Shown: positions 44,994-52,602 of the stretch, in pieces | How positions within the stretch are numbered: position 1 is the stretch's first letter | How the letters are laid out: each line of letters begins with the position of its first letter | Source: Alistipes sp. | GTDB taxonomy: Bacteria > Bacteroidota > Bacteroidia > Bacteroidales > Rikenellaceae | Assembly (NCBI GenBank): GCA_017629035.1 | Contig: JAGBXX010000010.1 | Span: forward strand, 1-64,000 | Length of the DNA: 64,000 bases | Reading direction: 5' to 3' | Made by a program: the position numbers and the translations under genes | Notes under the pieces: generated by a model | Told to the model about the DNA's origin: nothing | Seen by the model: the letters and a program-made list of their open reading frames with translations, nothing else | Database searches by the model: none

Positions 44994-45431
44994 TTATATC
45001 TGTGCCATGAGTAGTGCCCAGACAATAAATCTGCCACATTTTCCCACCAACATCCATAGTGCCGATGGCAGAAAACGAGCCTTGTAGAAGCCGAGTACCA
45101 CGGCAAATACATCGCCCACGAATGGCACCCAGGTAAGTAGTGCAAGCCATGCTCCCCAGCGCTCCACCTTAGCTCGGTGGCTCTCTATTGTCTCGGGTTT
45201 TATCCTAAACCAGCGCTCCAGCCACTCGAGTTTGCCGAGCCAACCTACCCAGTACGACGTTAGGCCTCCTATCCAGTTGCCGAGTGTGGCTATAGTAACG
45301 GTGGTAATGGGGTCGCCACCGAGCGCCAGCATGCCTATGAGCAGGGCGTCGGAGCTGAACGGAAATATCGTTGCCGCCAGAAACGAGCCGAGGAATAGGC
45401 CCAGGTATCCATATTCGAGTAGTGACTCCAT
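44994..45431 (-). CDS. YqaA-type VTT/DedA-like membrane protein
   Basis: 145 residues, four hydrophobic segments. The motif FLAATIFPFSSDALLIGML, the GNWIGGLTSYWVGW loop and the TWVPFVGDVFAVVLGFYK re-entrant helix are typical of YqaA/SNARE-associated proteins, probable lipid scramblases or small-molecule transporters. ATG 45431 begins at the family N-terminus; a further upstream ATG (45494) gives a polar extension and is rejected. Confidence 0.88.
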   Translation of the reverse strand: MESLLEYGYLGLFLGSFLAATIFPFSSDALLIGMLALGGDPITTVTIATLGNWIGGLTSYWVGWLGKLEWLERWFRIKPETIESHRAKVERWGAWLALLTWVPFVGDVFAVVLGFYKARFLPSALWMLVGKCGRFIVWALLMAQI

Positions 45432-45640
45432 GAGGTGATTTTTGAGGTTGCAAATATATGCAAATATCGAGGTTTTTGACTGTGTTGAGGCCAAAAATGT
45501 GATTTTTTGTAAAAAAATATGAGGTAGAGGTGCAACTTTGAAGAAAAATGTATATTTTTGTTGTTGATTGCGACGCTTATTGGTCGTAGCTGTTTAGGAT
45601 CTTATTAAACCAGAACATATAACTAACGTTAAACAATCAA

Positions 45641-46585
45641 ATGAAGCGCATTTTGGTCGTAGGTGCCGGTGGTCAGATTGGATCTGAGTTGGTACCATAT
45701 CTTCGCTCTATTTATGGTGCATCGAATGTCGTTGCTACCGATGTAAAACACAATGCTGTATTGGCTGAGGCTGGTCCATTCGAGTCACTCGATGCCCTCG
45801 ATGCTAAGCAGTATGCCGAGCTTGTTGATAAGTACAAGATCGACTCTATCTTCAACCTCGTTGCTCTCCTTTCAGCTACTGGCGAGAAGAACCCACAGCT
45901 CGCAATGCGCATCAACATGGGTGCGTTGGAGAACTCTTTGGAGATCGCTCGCGAGAAGAACTGTGCTGTCTTCACTCCATCCTCTATCGGTGCTTTCGGT
46001 GGTGACTTCCCACGCGACAAGACTCCTCAGGATACAGTTATGCAGCCTAACACTATCTACGGTGTATGTAAGGTGACTGGCGAGTTGCTCTCTAACTACT
46101 ACCACTCACGCTTTGGTGTTGATACTCGTTCGGTACGTTTCCCAGGTATCATCTCTAACGTGACATTGCCTGGTGGCGGTACCACTGACTACGCAGTAGA
46201 GATCTACTACGAGGCAGTTAAGGGTAACAAGTTCGTATGTAACATCGCTCCAGATGTATACATGGATATGATGTACATGCCTGATGCATTGCGTGCTACT
46301 GTTGAGCTTATGGAGGCTGATCCATCAAAGCTTAAGCACCGCAACTCATTCAACATTGCAGCTATGAGCTTCACTCCAGAGATCATCCGTGAGGTTGTTG
46401 AGCGTCACGTTCCAGGTTTCCAGATGGAGTACAACGTAGACCCTGTTAAGGATGTTATCTCACGCAGCTGGCCTAACTCTTTGGACGATACTTGCGCACG
46501 CGAGGAGTGGGGTTGGAAGCCACAGTGGGATCTCGAGTCTATGACAGTTGATATGCTCGAGGCTGTTCGTAAGAAGAATTTGTAG
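45641..46585 (+). CDS. L-threonine 3-dehydrogenase, SDR type
   Basis: 314 residues, extended SDR related to UDP-galactose 4-epimerase. VGAGGQIGSE (7-16), NLVALLSATGEKNP, SSIGAFG, and catalytic Tyr140-x3-Lys144 (YGVCK) with the GLISYTxxPG-like region (FPGIISNVTLPGGG) match the Flavobacterium-type enzyme. It oxidises threonine to 2-amino-3-ketobutyrate. The usual partner ligase kbl is not adjacent. A strong terminator follows. Confidence 0.92.
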   Translation: MKRILVVGAGGQIGSELVPYLRSIYGASNVVATDVKHNAVLAEAGPFESLDALDAKQYAELVDKYKIDSIFNLVALLSATGEKNPQLAMRINMGALENSLEIAREKNCAVFTPSSIGAFGGDFPRDKTPQDTVMQPNTIYGVCKVTGELLSNYYHSRFGVDTRSVRFPGIISNVTLPGGGTTDYAVEIYYEAVKGNKFVCNIAPDVYMDMMYMPDALRATVELMEADPSKLKHRNSFNIAAMSFTPEIIREVVERHVPGFQMEYNVDPVKDVISRSWPNSLDDTCAREEWGWKPQWDLESMTVDMLEAVRKKNL

Positions 46586-46612
46586 TATTTAACTATACTT
46601 CTTAATGTAAAT

Positions 46613-46650
46613 AGGGGATGTCCAACCTTTGGGGTAGGACCTCCCCTTTT
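46613..46650 (+). terminator. Terminator after threonine dehydrogenase
   Basis: AGGGGATGTCC and GGACCTCCCCT pair with one mismatch over a 13-nt loop, ending in five T residues. Confidence 0.8.
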
Positions 46651-46679
46651 TGTAATACTTATATCAATATTTAGTAGCT

Positions 46680-47903
46680 ATGAAGCTAGTGACTCTTTTG
46701 CGTTTTGCTCTTGTGGCCCTGCTCCTGACTATATCTACAGCGGTAGTGTCGGCACAATCATTTGATGAAATATTATCTAAGGCCCATGAGGGCGATGCCC
46801 AGTCGCAGTTGGTTGTTGCCAAGGCCTATTTCAAGGGCGAAAGTGTCGCTCATGACCTCGTTGTTGCCCACGAGTGGCTCAATAAGTCTGCCAGTCAGGG
46901 TAACGCCGAGGCGCAGTATCTCTTGGGCTACTGCTACGAGGATGGCGTAGGTGTGACAAAGGATCCTGCGGCTGCTACCCAGTGGTACCGCAAGGCCTCG
47001 GATGCGGGCTACGATGAGGCGCAGTGTGCCTTGGCTATCTGCTACGAAACTGGCTTGGGTGTGGAGGAGAATCAGGCTGAGGCCAATCGACTCTATCTGC
47101 TTGCTGCTGAACAGGGTAATCTCGTTGCGCAGTATAACCTCGGATATAATTATAGCTATGGTGTTGGCTTTGCAAAGGATATGACTCAGGCTATTAAGTG
47201 GTACACCCTGGCGGCCGAGCAGGGTGATGAGGATGCGCAGGCCGAGGTTGCAAAGTATTACTATCAGACGCAGGGTAGTGATAGCCCTGAGGTTAAGAGG
47301 TATTTTGGTGCTGCTGCTCGAAAGGGTGTTGCCTGGGCGCAGACCATGGTTGGAGATATGTACTTCTATGGCGAAGGTGTTGAGCCGAGCTACCATAAGG
47401 CTGTCAGCTGGTACTCAAAGGCTGCCAGTCAGGGCGATGTAGAGGGTATTGCAAACTACGGTTTGTGTCTATATATGGGCTATGGTGTCCAGCAAAACCC
47501 ATATATGGGTATGCAGTTGCTTGTGGCTGCGGCTGAAGAGGGTAGTGCCATGGCGCAGTTTAACGTGGGTTTTGCCTATCTCGACGATGGAGATCCTGTT
47601 GAGGCCCTCAAGTGGTTTAGACTCTCTGCCAAGCAGAACTATCCCGAGGCCCAGGCCTACATCGGCTACTGCTACTTCTACGGCCAGGGCGTAACTCTAA
47701 ACTACTACGAGGCTGTGAAATGGTTTAAGCTTGCTGCCGACCAGGGTAATCTCTTAGGCAAGGGTTGTCTGGGCGTATGCTACTACTTTGGCACAGGTGT
47801 TACACGTAGTACGGAAAAGGGTCTTAAGCTGATGCGTGAGTCGGCACGAGGTGGTTGTGTTGAGGCTCAAGATGCTCTTCGTTCGCTGGGCTGCAGCTGG
47901 TAG
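46680..47903 (+). CDS. Secreted Sel1-repeat protein 1
   Basis: 407 residues. Signal peptide 1-25 (…STAVVSA-QSFDEI), then about ten Sel1-like repeats of 36 residues (AAEQGNLVAQYNLGYNYSYGVGFAKDMTQAIKWYTL). Sel1 arrays form alpha-solenoid scaffolds for protein complexes. It is followed after 35 bp by a second Sel1 gene, likely a tandem duplicate. Location is periplasmic or surface. Confidence 0.9.
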   Translation: MKLVTLLRFALVALLLTISTAVVSAQSFDEILSKAHEGDAQSQLVVAKAYFKGESVAHDLVVAHEWLNKSASQGNAEAQYLLGYCYEDGVGVTKDPAAATQWYRKASDAGYDEAQCALAICYETGLGVEENQAEANRLYLLAAEQGNLVAQYNLGYNYSYGVGFAKDMTQAIKWYTLAAEQGDEDAQAEVAKYYYQTQGSDSPEVKRYFGAAARKGVAWAQTMVGDMYFYGEGVEPSYHKAVSWYSKAASQGDVEGIANYGLCLYMGYGVQQNPYMGMQLLVAAAEEGSAMAQFNVGFAYLDDGDPVEALKWFRLSAKQNYPEAQAYIGYCYFYGQGVTLNYYEAVKWFKLAADQGNLLGKGCLGVCYYFGTGVTRSTEKGLKLMRESARGGCVEAQDALRSLGCSW

Positions 47904-47938
47904 TGAGGTGTCTGATTTTTAATAAAAATTTCTGAATT

Positions 47939-48832
47939 ATGCGTTTGTTTAGTCTTAAATGCCGTCTGCTTGTTGCGCTATTTGTAGCTCTCTCGGCACT
48001 CTCTGTTAGGGCACAATCAATCGATGATATATTCTTCTCGGCGTGTCAGGGCATCGCCAAGTCGCAATATACGCTTGGTATCTGCTATCTTACTGGCGAT
48101 GAAGTGCCACACGATGTCGAGGAGGGCGAAAGGTGGCTTTTAGAGGCTGCAAATAGTGGTGATGCCGATATCCAAGCATGGGTGGGCGAAATCTACTTGC
48201 GTGGTGAGATCATTGAGCAGAGCTACGAAAATGCAATCAAGTGGTGTGACTCTGCCATGAAGAAAGGTAACGGTATGGCAGCACGCCTGCTCGCTGAAAT
48301 GTACTATGGTGGTAAGGGCGTGCAGCGAGATGTGGCGAGGGCTGTAGAGTTGTTGCGTTTAGGTGCAGAGCGCAACGATGTTGATTCTATGTATTTGCTC
48401 TTCGGCCTAATGTTTTCCGATGTGGGGGTATCGTTCGATGAGGGTATGGAGAATCTGTATAGAGCAGCCGAGATGGGACATCTGCAGTCGCAGTATGAGC
48501 TTGGTAAGGCGTACGAGTTAGGTTATATGGTTGAGCAGGACTACATTATGGCAGTCAATTGGTATACGCGTGCTGCCGTGAGTGGATATGCTTATGCGCA
48601 GCGTTCCTTGGGTCTGATGTACTACAATGGTGTGGGTGTCGATGTTGACTTAGAGGCGGCCATAAATCTATTTACTGCCGCTGCTAAGCAGGGCGATGCC
48701 GAGGCGCAGTTTGTCCTTGGAGAGTGCTACTACCATGGCATTGGCGTCGAGGTGGATATGGAAGAGGCCTATATATGGCTTCGCAAGGCTATGGAGCAGG
48801 AATACGAACCTGCCTTCGACTACTTTGGATAG
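47939..48832 (+). CDS. Secreted Sel1-repeat protein 2
   Basis: 297 residues. Signal peptide 1-25 (…LSALSVRA-QSIDDI); the start of the mature chain (QSIDDIFFSACQG) resembles that of the previous protein (QSFDEILSKAHEG). About seven Sel1 repeats. It stops 1 bp before the end of the convergent DUF4294 gene. The two Sel1 genes look like an operon with a common scaffold role. Confidence 0.88.
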   Translation: MRLFSLKCRLLVALFVALSALSVRAQSIDDIFFSACQGIAKSQYTLGICYLTGDEVPHDVEEGERWLLEAANSGDADIQAWVGEIYLRGEIIEQSYENAIKWCDSAMKKGNGMAARLLAEMYYGGKGVQRDVARAVELLRLGAERNDVDSMYLLFGLMFSDVGVSFDEGMENLYRAAEMGHLQSQYELGKAYELGYMVEQDYIMAVNWYTRAAVSGYAYAQRSLGLMYYNGVGVDVDLEAAINLFTAAAKQGDAEAQFVLGECYYHGIGVEVDMEEAYIWLRKAMEQEYEPAFDYFG

Positions 48833-48833
48833 C

Positions 48834-49427
48834 CTAGAGCAGGCCAGCCTTGTAGTATAGCACTATCTGCTCGAGCATTGCATCTTCGCCCTTGGGGTCG
48901 TATTGCAGCTTGAGGTTGTTGCCAAATAATCGGGCGAGCATCTGGTAGAAGCTGGCTGTGAAGCCCGACCTGATATTCTTGATAATATTGAATACCGTGT
49001 GGTTTGTCTCACGGTCTATGAGCTTTAGCAGTACCATTCCCTCGAAACGTGTCATCTTCCAGAGCATTGGCGATATCTCCTCTTTGAGAGCATCTTCGAG
49101 GGCTTTGGTGTAACCCTTTTGGTCTTTGCGACGCTCAAATTCGGCAAGTCGCTCGTCGAGATCCTCCATGCGTCGTGCTGCCTCGAGGGCAAGGGGGTAT
49201 ACCTTCTTCACGGCCAGCACCATGCGCTGATACTTGCGTATGTCGCTATTGCGCTTGTATATGGGCACAGTCATCATGGTGATATGGAGTATCGAGTCGC
49301 CCTGAGCATCTATCTCCCAGCGTGCCGATGTTGCGCCACGCACACGCTGACGACGTGCCTGTGCCTCGCAGTGGGGCACAGCAAGTGCAATCATCATTAT
49401 CAGGAGTACTATTTTGCCAAGACGCAT
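48834..49427 (-). CDS. DUF4294 family protein
   Basis: 197 residues. Signal peptide 1-22 (…PHCEA-QARRQ). Conserved core KYQRMVLAVKKVYPLALEAARRM, an acidic helical region and FNIIKNIRSGFTASFYQMLARLFG agree with DUF4294, a Bacteroidota family without known role. TATCTTTG at 49452-49445 (minus) is its likely -7 box. Confidence 0.88.
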   Translation of the reverse strand: MRLGKIVLLIMMIALAVPHCEAQARRQRVRGATSARWEIDAQGDSILHITMMTVPIYKRNSDIRKYQRMVLAVKKVYPLALEAARRMEDLDERLAEFERRKDQKGYTKALEDALKEEISPMLWKMTRFEGMVLLKLIDRETNHTVFNIIKNIRSGFTASFYQMLARLFGNNLKLQYDPKGEDAMLEQIVLYYKAGLL

Positions 49428-49473
49428 GTTGCTGTTAGTTTTTACAAAGATAACGATTTAGCTCCATATTTCG

Positions 49474-49504
49474 TTGTGTTTGTGAAATAAAATTCTTAAT
49501 TTTG
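49474..49504 (+). promoter_or_regulatory. Promoter (TTG-N20-TAATTTTG) for the thioesterase gene
   Basis: TTG 49474-49476 and TAATTTTG 49497-49504, 20-bp spacer. Confidence 0.65.
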
Positions 49505-49536
49505 CTTTTGAATAAATCAATCAAACACTCAATATT

Positions 49537-49908
49537 ATGTTGGAAATAGGACTTAAGCACAATAGTGTAATGCGTGTAGAGGCGGGTAACACCGCAGAGT
49601 TTATCGGTTCGGGCGATATGGCTGTCTTGGCAACGCCTGCCATGGTGGCACTTATGGAGAATGCCGCAATGCTTGCCGTGGCTCTCCATCTTGGCGAGGG
49701 CGAGACTACAGTTGGCTCAATGATTAGCACCTCGCATCTCAAGCCTTCGAAGGTTGGTAATGTTGTCGAGGCACGTGCTGAGCTTGTTGCTATCGAGGGT
49801 CGTAAGCTCGAGTTTAAGATCTCGGCCTACGATGGCGATACTCTCATAGGCGAGGGTGAGCATGTACGTTTTGTGGTAAATCGTGAGAAGTTCTTGTCTA
49901 AGTTGTAG
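49537..49908 (+). CDS. Thioesterase family protein (FlK-like hotdog)
   Basis: 123 residues, single hotdog fold. The segment FIGSGDMAVLATPAMVALMENAAMLAVA with Thr/Glu positions corresponding to the FlK active-site region, then VGSMISTSHLKPSKVGNVVEA, match the fluoroacetyl-CoA-thioesterase-like family. The acyl-CoA substrate is unknown. Its stop lies directly beside the 3' end of the candidate RNA on the opposite strand. Confidence 0.88.
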   Translation: MLEIGLKHNSVMRVEAGNTAEFIGSGDMAVLATPAMVALMENAAMLAVALHLGEGETTVGSMISTSHLKPSKVGNVVEARAELVAIEGRKLEFKISAYDGDTLIGEGEHVRFVVNREKFLSKL

Positions 49909-49909
49909 A

Positions 49910-50036
49910 CAAAAAAAGCTGATGTGCATTCCCCCAATAGCACTCTACCTATAATCCCCAAATGAAAGCTTATAACCCAGATAGAATGCAATATGCACAC
50001 CAGCTATATGTCGTGTTAAAATTTATCTCTTAACCA
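49910..50036 (-). ncRNA. Candidate structured small RNA with own promoter and terminator
   Basis: No open frame. On the minus strand the transcript would start near 50036 and end in the U tract at 49917-49911. Its ends pair: AGCTGGTGTGCAT (50005-49993) with ATGCACATCAGCT (49929-49917), 13 pairs with one G-U. An inner stem GCATTCTATC (49989-49980) / GGTAGAGTGC (49949-49940) adds 10 pairs, leaving a purine-rich asymmetric bubble (TATTGGGGGA on the 3' side). A long hairpin with a central bubble recalls 6S-type RNAs, but identity is not established. It could instead be an untranslated leader with attenuator, though no gene follows on that strand. Confidence 0.6.
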
Positions 50037-50041
50037 CGGTG

Positions 50042-50072
50042 CAAAGTTAGTTTGTTGAAGTGCGTTAGACAA
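50042..50072 (-). promoter_or_regulatory. Promoter of the candidate small RNA (TTG-N20-TAACTTTG)
   Basis: Minus strand TTG 50072-50070 and TAACTTTG 50049-50042 with a 20-bp spacer, pointing away from the AraC gene into a gene-free 130 bp. Confidence 0.7.
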
Positions 50073-50151
50073 TACACGTATTACTTAATTACTAACCAAA
50101 ATTACTGAATTTAGGTATAAACTACCTATTTTATCACACAAACACATATAA

Positions 50152-51057
50152 ATGGGGGTAAATGGTGATATTGTAAGGATCGAGACTATTGCTGATATCT
50201 ATGCCTTTTATGGCAAGGAACCAATCAGCGATTATCTCGCCGTGATCGATATGTCGCATAATGACAATCCACGGCCTCGCAAAATGTTTTTCGATATCTA
50301 CTGTGTCATCTGTATCTTCGATGATTTCGACTGCAACCACGCTGCGCACATGAACTTCCTGGCCCCAGGCTCGGAGCTTATCTTTAAGCCCCATTGGTCT
50401 ATGTGTGTTAGGGGCTGGATGCTCTGCTTTCATCCCAGTCTTATGCAGGGTACGTTGCTTGCCAATCGTATGTCGGACTACGTATTCTTTGTCAATAAGT
50501 CTCAGGAGCAGATATGTATCAATGAGGTGGAGCGAGCCCTCTTGATAAGCTGTATGCAGTCGTTGAACTTCGAGCTTCAAAACCCATTCGATAAGTACTC
50601 TAAGCGTGTTATGGCCGGAGGTGTTATGGTGCTTCTCACGCAGTGTTTGAGGTTTTACGATAGGGTAAATTCCGAGGATAGACTGCGTCATAGCGATATT
50701 CTCAGACATGTCGACCTGCTGCTCAACTACCTCTACTCCTCGACACGCACTCCCGACCAGCTGCCCACGGTGGCATGGTGTGCCGAGAAGCTCAATATGA
50801 GTGCTAACTACTTTGGCGACCTTATGCGCAAGCATGGCTCGATGTCGGCACAGCAGTACATTCATCAGCGAATTATTAATGAGGTGAAGGTGCGCCTGGA
50901 GAGTGGTGATATGCCGATCAACGAGATTGCTTATAGCATGGGCTTCAAGCACCCGCACCACCTCTCACGTATGTTCTCAAAGATTGTGGGCTGCACACCT
51001 CGAGAGTATCGCCTGCGTCAGCGTAGCGTCGGCCTTTCGTCTAAACTCACAGAGTAG
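50152..51057 (+). CDS. AraC family transcriptional regulator
   Basis: 301 residues. N-terminal ~190-residue ligand-sensing half with cupin-like strands, then two helix-turn-helix motifs (LPTVAWCAEKLNMSANYFGDLMRKHGSMSAQQYIHQRIINE and PINEIAYSMGFKHPHHLSRMFSKIVGCTPREYR split over residues ~200-290). Ligand and targets unknown. The neighbouring thioesterase, the small RNA and tRNA-Gln give no clue. No promoter was recognised. Confidence 0.92.
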   Translation: MGVNGDIVRIETIADIYAFYGKEPISDYLAVIDMSHNDNPRPRKMFFDIYCVICIFDDFDCNHAAHMNFLAPGSELIFKPHWSMCVRGWMLCFHPSLMQGTLLANRMSDYVFFVNKSQEQICINEVERALLISCMQSLNFELQNPFDKYSKRVMAGGVMVLLTQCLRFYDRVNSEDRLRHSDILRHVDLLLNYLYSSTRTPDQLPTVAWCAEKLNMSANYFGDLMRKHGSMSAQQYIHQRIINEVKVRLESGDMPINEIAYSMGFKHPHHLSRMFSKIVGCTPREYRLRQRSVGLSSKLTE

Positions 51058-51132
51058 TTGCACTTGAGCGTGCACGAGCCTTGGAATACTCCTTAATTTA
51101 GCTCTTATGGGCTATTGTACTGAGCCAAAATT

Positions 51133-51162
51133 TTGTTTATTCAAAACTTTACACTATCTTTG
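51133..51162 (+). promoter_or_regulatory. Promoter of tRNA-Gln (TTG-N19-TATCTTTG)
   Basis: TTG 51133-51135, TATCTTTG 51155-51162; the tRNA starts 21 bp later. Confidence 0.8.
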
Positions 51163-51183
51163 CACCCGCTTACGAGCAACGAT

Positions 51184-51254
51184 TGAGCCATGGTGTAACG
51201 GTAACACAGCAGATTTTGGTTCTGTTATTCTGAGTTCGAATCTCGGTGGCTCAA
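51184..51254 (+). tRNA. tRNA-Gln(UUG)
   Basis: 71 nt. Acceptor TGAGCCA/TGGCTCA, D-arm with GGTAAC, anticodon loop TTTTGGT on stem GCAGA/TCTGT (anticodon TTG), T loop GAGTTCGAATC. Discriminator A. No encoded CCA. The next gene follows after 67 bp and may share the transcript. Confidence 0.95.
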
Positions 51255-51321
51255 CCATAAAAGTCCAACAGGGAGTCCCTTGTTGGATTTTTTTTGTATA
51301 TTTGTGGCAAATAGATTGATT

Positions 51322-52239
51322 ATGGCATTCCCAATTGAGAATAAACTTGTTGTGGCGGTATCGTCGTCGGCACTCTTCGACCTCTCGGAGTCTGATAGGG
51401 TATATAATGAGTGCGGTCTGGAGGAGTATCGTCGCTACCAGGAGCAGAATATAGATAACCCCCTTGGCAAGGGTGTAGCCTTTCCATTTGTTAAGCGACT
51501 CTTGAGCCTCAATGAGCTATTTAGCGATGAGCAGCCTGTCGAGGTTGTTCTTCTATCACGCAACTCGCCTGAGACGGGTCTTCGTGTCTTCCGCACCATT
51601 GAGCACTATGGTCTGGATATCACTCGAGCATCGTTCTTCTCGGGAGAGTCGCCCTATAAGTATCTTCCGGCGTTCAACGCCTCGTTGTTCCTTTCGGCTT
51701 CGGAGCGTGATGTTAAGCGTGCCTGCGATGCTGGCTATGCCGCAGGTCGTGTGCTTGACTCCGAGGTGCTCGATGATAATACCGACCATGAGCTGCGTAT
51801 TGCGTTCGACTTTGACGGCGTTATTGCCGACGATGAATCTGAGAAGATATATAAGGAGCATGGTCTCAAGGCCTTTCATCGCCACGAAGCAGCCACCCAG
51901 CGCCCTCTTGATCCAGGCCCCTTGGCCGACCTGCTGATGAAGATCTCGCAGCTGCAGAAGCTCGAGACCGAGCGCATAGCACAGGATCCAGAGTATCGCC
52001 GTTGGCTCAAGATATCTATCGTTACAGCACGCAATGCCCCTGCACACGAGCGTGTTGTCAATACGCTCAAGAGTTGGGGTGTGGAGGTTACCGAGGCCTT
52101 TTTCCTTGGCGGTATATCGAAGGATAGAGTCTTGGAGATTATGCGCCCTCACATCTTCTTCGATGACCAGATGTCGCACCTCGACCACCTGCGCAATGTC
52201 CCTGCTGTACATATCCCTATGGGTATTGCCAACGAATAA
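51322..52239 (+). CDS. Cytosolic 5'-nucleotidase (NT5C1-like family)
   Basis: 305 residues. Family motifs: VVAVSSSALFDLSESD at the start, RNSPETGLRVF, the HAD-type AFDFDGVIADDESE with Asp163 and Asp165, TARNAPAHERVVNTLKSWG, and FFDDQMSHLD. It dephosphorylates nucleoside monophosphates. ATG 51322 matches the family N-terminus (MAFPIENKLVVAVS); the earlier ATG 51280 is near the tRNA and rejected. A small membrane protein gene follows 12 bp later. Confidence 0.9.
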   Translation: MAFPIENKLVVAVSSSALFDLSESDRVYNECGLEEYRRYQEQNIDNPLGKGVAFPFVKRLLSLNELFSDEQPVEVVLLSRNSPETGLRVFRTIEHYGLDITRASFFSGESPYKYLPAFNASLFLSASERDVKRACDAGYAAGRVLDSEVLDDNTDHELRIAFDFDGVIADDESEKIYKEHGLKAFHRHEAATQRPLDPGPLADLLMKISQLQKLETERIAQDPEYRRWLKISIVTARNAPAHERVVNTLKSWGVEVTEAFFLGGISKDRVLEIMRPHIFFDDQMSHLDHLRNVPAVHIPMGIANE

Positions 52240-52251
52240 AACACAAGAGAA

Positions 52252-52530
52252 GTGAGTAAATTTTTTAGTGATGTGAAGGAGTGGTTTCGCCGTGTTGTAG
52301 CGAAACTATCATTCCGTACGGGTGTCGTAATCTTAGTTTTGTGTCTAATATTCTATCTGCTTTCGTTCGCTCAAATGCTACTTCCTATATCTGCTACGGC
52401 TAAGGGTACGCTTTGGTTTATACTCTTTGGCCTGGCTAAGACTACTCAGTATCTTGGACTTGCGATTGTGGGTGTCGAGGGCTGGCAACGCATTAAAAGT
52501 TATTTCCGTCGTAAAAAGTCTGCGGCTTAA
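52252..52530 (+). CDS. Small two-helix membrane protein
   Basis: 92 residues from GTG 52252, preceded by AAGAGA. Two hydrophobic segments (about 24-45 and 52-75), a basic N-terminal amphipathic part (SDVKEWFRRVVAKLSFRTG) and a basic C-terminal tail (RIKSYFRRKKSAA). Unknown family, but the form is common downstream of nucleotidase genes in Bacteroidales to my recollection. Likely cotranscribed with the nucleotidase. Confidence 0.75.
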   Translation: MSKFFSDVKEWFRRVVAKLSFRTGVVILVLCLIFYLLSFAQMLLPISATAKGTLWFILFGLAKTTQYLGLAIVGVEGWQRIKSYFRRKKSAA

Positions 52531-52560
52531 ACTATACCTAATATTTATATAGTTTTTTTC

Positions 52561-52568
52561 TACCTTTG
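52561..52568 (+). promoter_or_regulatory. -7 box TACCTTTG for the beta-helix lipoprotein gene
   Basis: TACCTTTG 35 bp before ATG 52603. No clear TTG at 19-20 bp. Confidence 0.5.
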
Positions 52569-52602
52569 TCATATTAAAGCAAACAATCACATTTAACATA
52601 CT

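Noticed and set aside
45541..45640. Promoter for threonine dehydrogenase (TATTTTTG at 45553)
   Set aside because: No TTG at suitable distance and the leader would be long; left unannotated.
49910..50036. Reading the hairpin as the thioesterase terminator
   Set aside because: The U tract is on the minus strand; on the plus strand the stem is preceded, not followed, by the homopolymer run and has a 63-nt loop.
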